This document shows positions 5,394-6,448 of a DNA stretch of 6,448 nucleotides, piece by piece. Under the pieces are notes generated by a model. The model was not told the origin of the DNA. It made no database searches and saw only the letters and a program-made list of their open reading frames with translations. Source of the stretch: Acidimicrobiia bacterium (GTDB lineage: Bacteria > Actinomycetota > Acidimicrobiia > Acidimicrobiales > Ilumatobacteraceae). The DNA is taken from contig JAUHYJ010000216.1 in NCBI GenBank assembly GCA_030425785.1, forward strand, positions 1 through 6,448, read 5' to 3'. Numbering within the stretch: the stretch's first letter is position 1; the number at the start of each line of letters is the position of its first letter. The translations under genes were made by a program, and so were the position numbers.

Positions 5394-6448
5394 ATGACGA
5401 CCTTCGATCTCGATTTGTCCAAGTACGAGCTCGGCTGGAGCGACAGCGACGTCGAGTACGCGTTCACGCCCGAGAAGGGCATCAACCCCGGCGTCGTCGA
5501 GCAGATCTCGTGGTGGAAGGGCGAACCGCGCTGGATGGCCGACATGCGGCTGCGCTCGCTGCGCCTGTTCGACAAGAAGCCGATGGCCGAGTGGTTCGCG
5601 GTGAACATGCCCGACATCGACTTCCAGGACATCTACTACTACCTGCGCCCGAAGGGCGAGCAGGTCTCCGAGTGGGACGAGCTCCCCGAGGAGATGATGC
5701 GCACCTACGAGAAGCTGGGCATCCCCGAGGCCGAGCGGCAGTACCTCGCCGGCGTCACCGCCCAGTACGAGTCCGAGGTCGTCTACCACAAGAACCGTGA
5801 AGACCTCGAGAAGCAGGGGATCCTCTTCTGCGACATGGACACCGCCCTGCGCGAGTATCCGCACCTCGTCAAGGAGTACTTCGGCACGGTCATCCCGCCC
5901 GGCGACAACAAGTTCGCGGCGCTCAACACGGCCGTGTGGTCCGGCGGCTCGTTCATCTACGTCCCGCCGGGCGTCGAGTGCGAGATGCCGCTGCAGGCGT
6001 ACTTCCGCATCAACTCCGAGAACGCCGGCCAGTTCGAGCGCACGCTGATCATCGCCGACGAGGGCTCGAAGGTCCACTACGTCGAGGGCTGCACGGCGCC
6101 GACGTTCTCGGCCCACGCGCTCCACTCGGCGGTCGTCGAGATCGTCGTGAAGCGTGGCGCGCGCTGCCGCTACTCCACGATCCAGAACTGGGCGCACAAC
6201 GTCTTCAACCTCGTCACCAAGCGTGCGACCGCCTACGGCGACGCGACGATGGAGTGGGTCGATGGCAACCTCGGCTCCAAGCTGACGATGAAGTATCCGG
6301 CCGTCTGGATGATGGAGCCGGGTGCGAAGGGCGAGGTGCTGTCGATCGCGTTCGCGAAAGACGGCCAGCACCAGGACACCGGCGCCAAGATGGTTCACTG
6401 CGCGCCGCACACCAGCTCGCGCATCACCAGCAAGTCGATCTCGAAGGG
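5394..6448 (+). CDS. sufB: Fe-S cluster assembly scaffold protein SufB (3' partial)
   Basis: Open from the ATG at 5394 to the right edge: 351 codons of a protein that usually has about 465-480, so the last quarter is missing. SufB is the core subunit of the cytosolic SufBC2D complex, which builds iron-sulfur clusters using sulfur from SufS and ATP hydrolysis by SufC. Recognisable segments are [19 protein letters not shown] (about residues 38-56), the beta-helix segment [19 protein letters not shown], then [40 protein letters not shown] and [13 protein letters not shown] at the edge. C233 in EGCTAP corresponds to the conserved cysteine I recall as C254 in E. coli, implicated in sulfur transfer. 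The C-terminal cysteine and the SufD-interface residues lie outside the window. sufD, sufC and sufS would be expected downstream. It has its own promoter and ribosome binding site. Actinobacterial suf operons often have the repressor gene sufR before sufB; here a ferredoxin gene stands there. Confidence 0.97.
   Translation, partial: MTTFDLDLSKYELGWSDSDVEYAFTPEKGINPGVVEQISWWKGEPRWMADMRLRSLRLFDKKPMAEWFAVNMPDIDFQDIYYYLRPKGEQVSEWDELPEEMMRTYEKLGIPEAERQYLAGVTAQYESEVVYHKNREDLEKQGILFCDMDTALREYPHLVKEYFGTVIPPGDNKFAALNTAVWSGGSFIYVPPGVECEMPLQAYFRINSENAGQFERTLIIADEGSKVHYVEGCTAPTFSAHALHSAVVEIVVKRGARCRYSTIQNWAHNVFNLVTKRATAYGDATMEWVDGNLGSKLTMKYPAVWMMEPGAKGEVLSIAFAKDGQHQDTGAKMVHCAPHTSSRITSKSISK

Noticed and set aside
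4874..5632. N-terminal extension of the peptidase frame through the ferredoxin and into sufB
   Set aside because: The frame simply lacks stops on the minus strand. The extension is antisense to two recognised genes, and oligopeptidase B homology begins just after GTG 4873.
5346..6410. Minus-strand open frame of 354 codons antisense to sufB
   Set aside because: The plus strand encodes clear SufB throughout. The antisense protein is low-complexity Leu/Val/Arg/Asp sequence, an effect of third-position GC bias.

Overview
The window is high-GC (by eye roughly two thirds G+C), densely coded DNA with strong G/C preference at third codon positions. Gene content and promoter style (TAnnnT -10 boxes directly before start codons, little or no leader) suggest an actinobacterium. 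The SufB protein, the oligopeptidase B and the PYROXD2-like oxidoreductase would fit an Acidimicrobiia/Ilumatobacter-type lineage, but this placement is inference from sequence style, not a database match. I see no mobile element, CRISPR array, tRNA or rRNA.

Layout: (1) 1-1530, plus strand: the 3' part of an FAD-dependent oxidoreductase of the PYROXD2/phytoene-desaturase-related family, cut by the left edge. (2) 1568-2437, plus: a metallo-beta-lactamase-fold hydrolase related to PhnP-type phosphodiesterases, probably really starting at a rare ATT at 1607 behind a strong ribosome binding site. (3) 2447-2830, plus: a four-helix MauE/DoxX-type membrane protein with a CxCFG motif, 9 bases downstream and probably co-transcribed. 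(4) 2834-4873, minus: a complete oligopeptidase B (S9A serine peptidase) converging on gene 3 with only 3 bases between the stops. (5) 4946-5272, plus: a small ferredoxin with a CxxDxxCxxxC...CP cluster motif, divergent from the peptidase across a 72-base control region. (6) 5394-6448, plus: sufB, the iron-sulfur cluster assembly scaffold protein, cut by the right edge.

The ferredoxin and sufB form an iron-sulfur pair at the start of a probable suf operon. sufB has its own extended -10 promoter, surrounded by nested inverted repeats that could be a regulator site. The divergent peptidase/ferredoxin region also carries two dyads, one of them a perfect 16-bp palindrome. These two intergenic regions are the least explained DNA here.

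Most of the window is ordinary housekeeping or metabolic sequence. I found no convincing new multi-gene system. The points worth a second look are the probable ATT start, the substituted S2-pocket aspartates of the peptidase, the Asp-ligand ferredoxin with an acidic tail in front of sufB, and the intergenic dyads.
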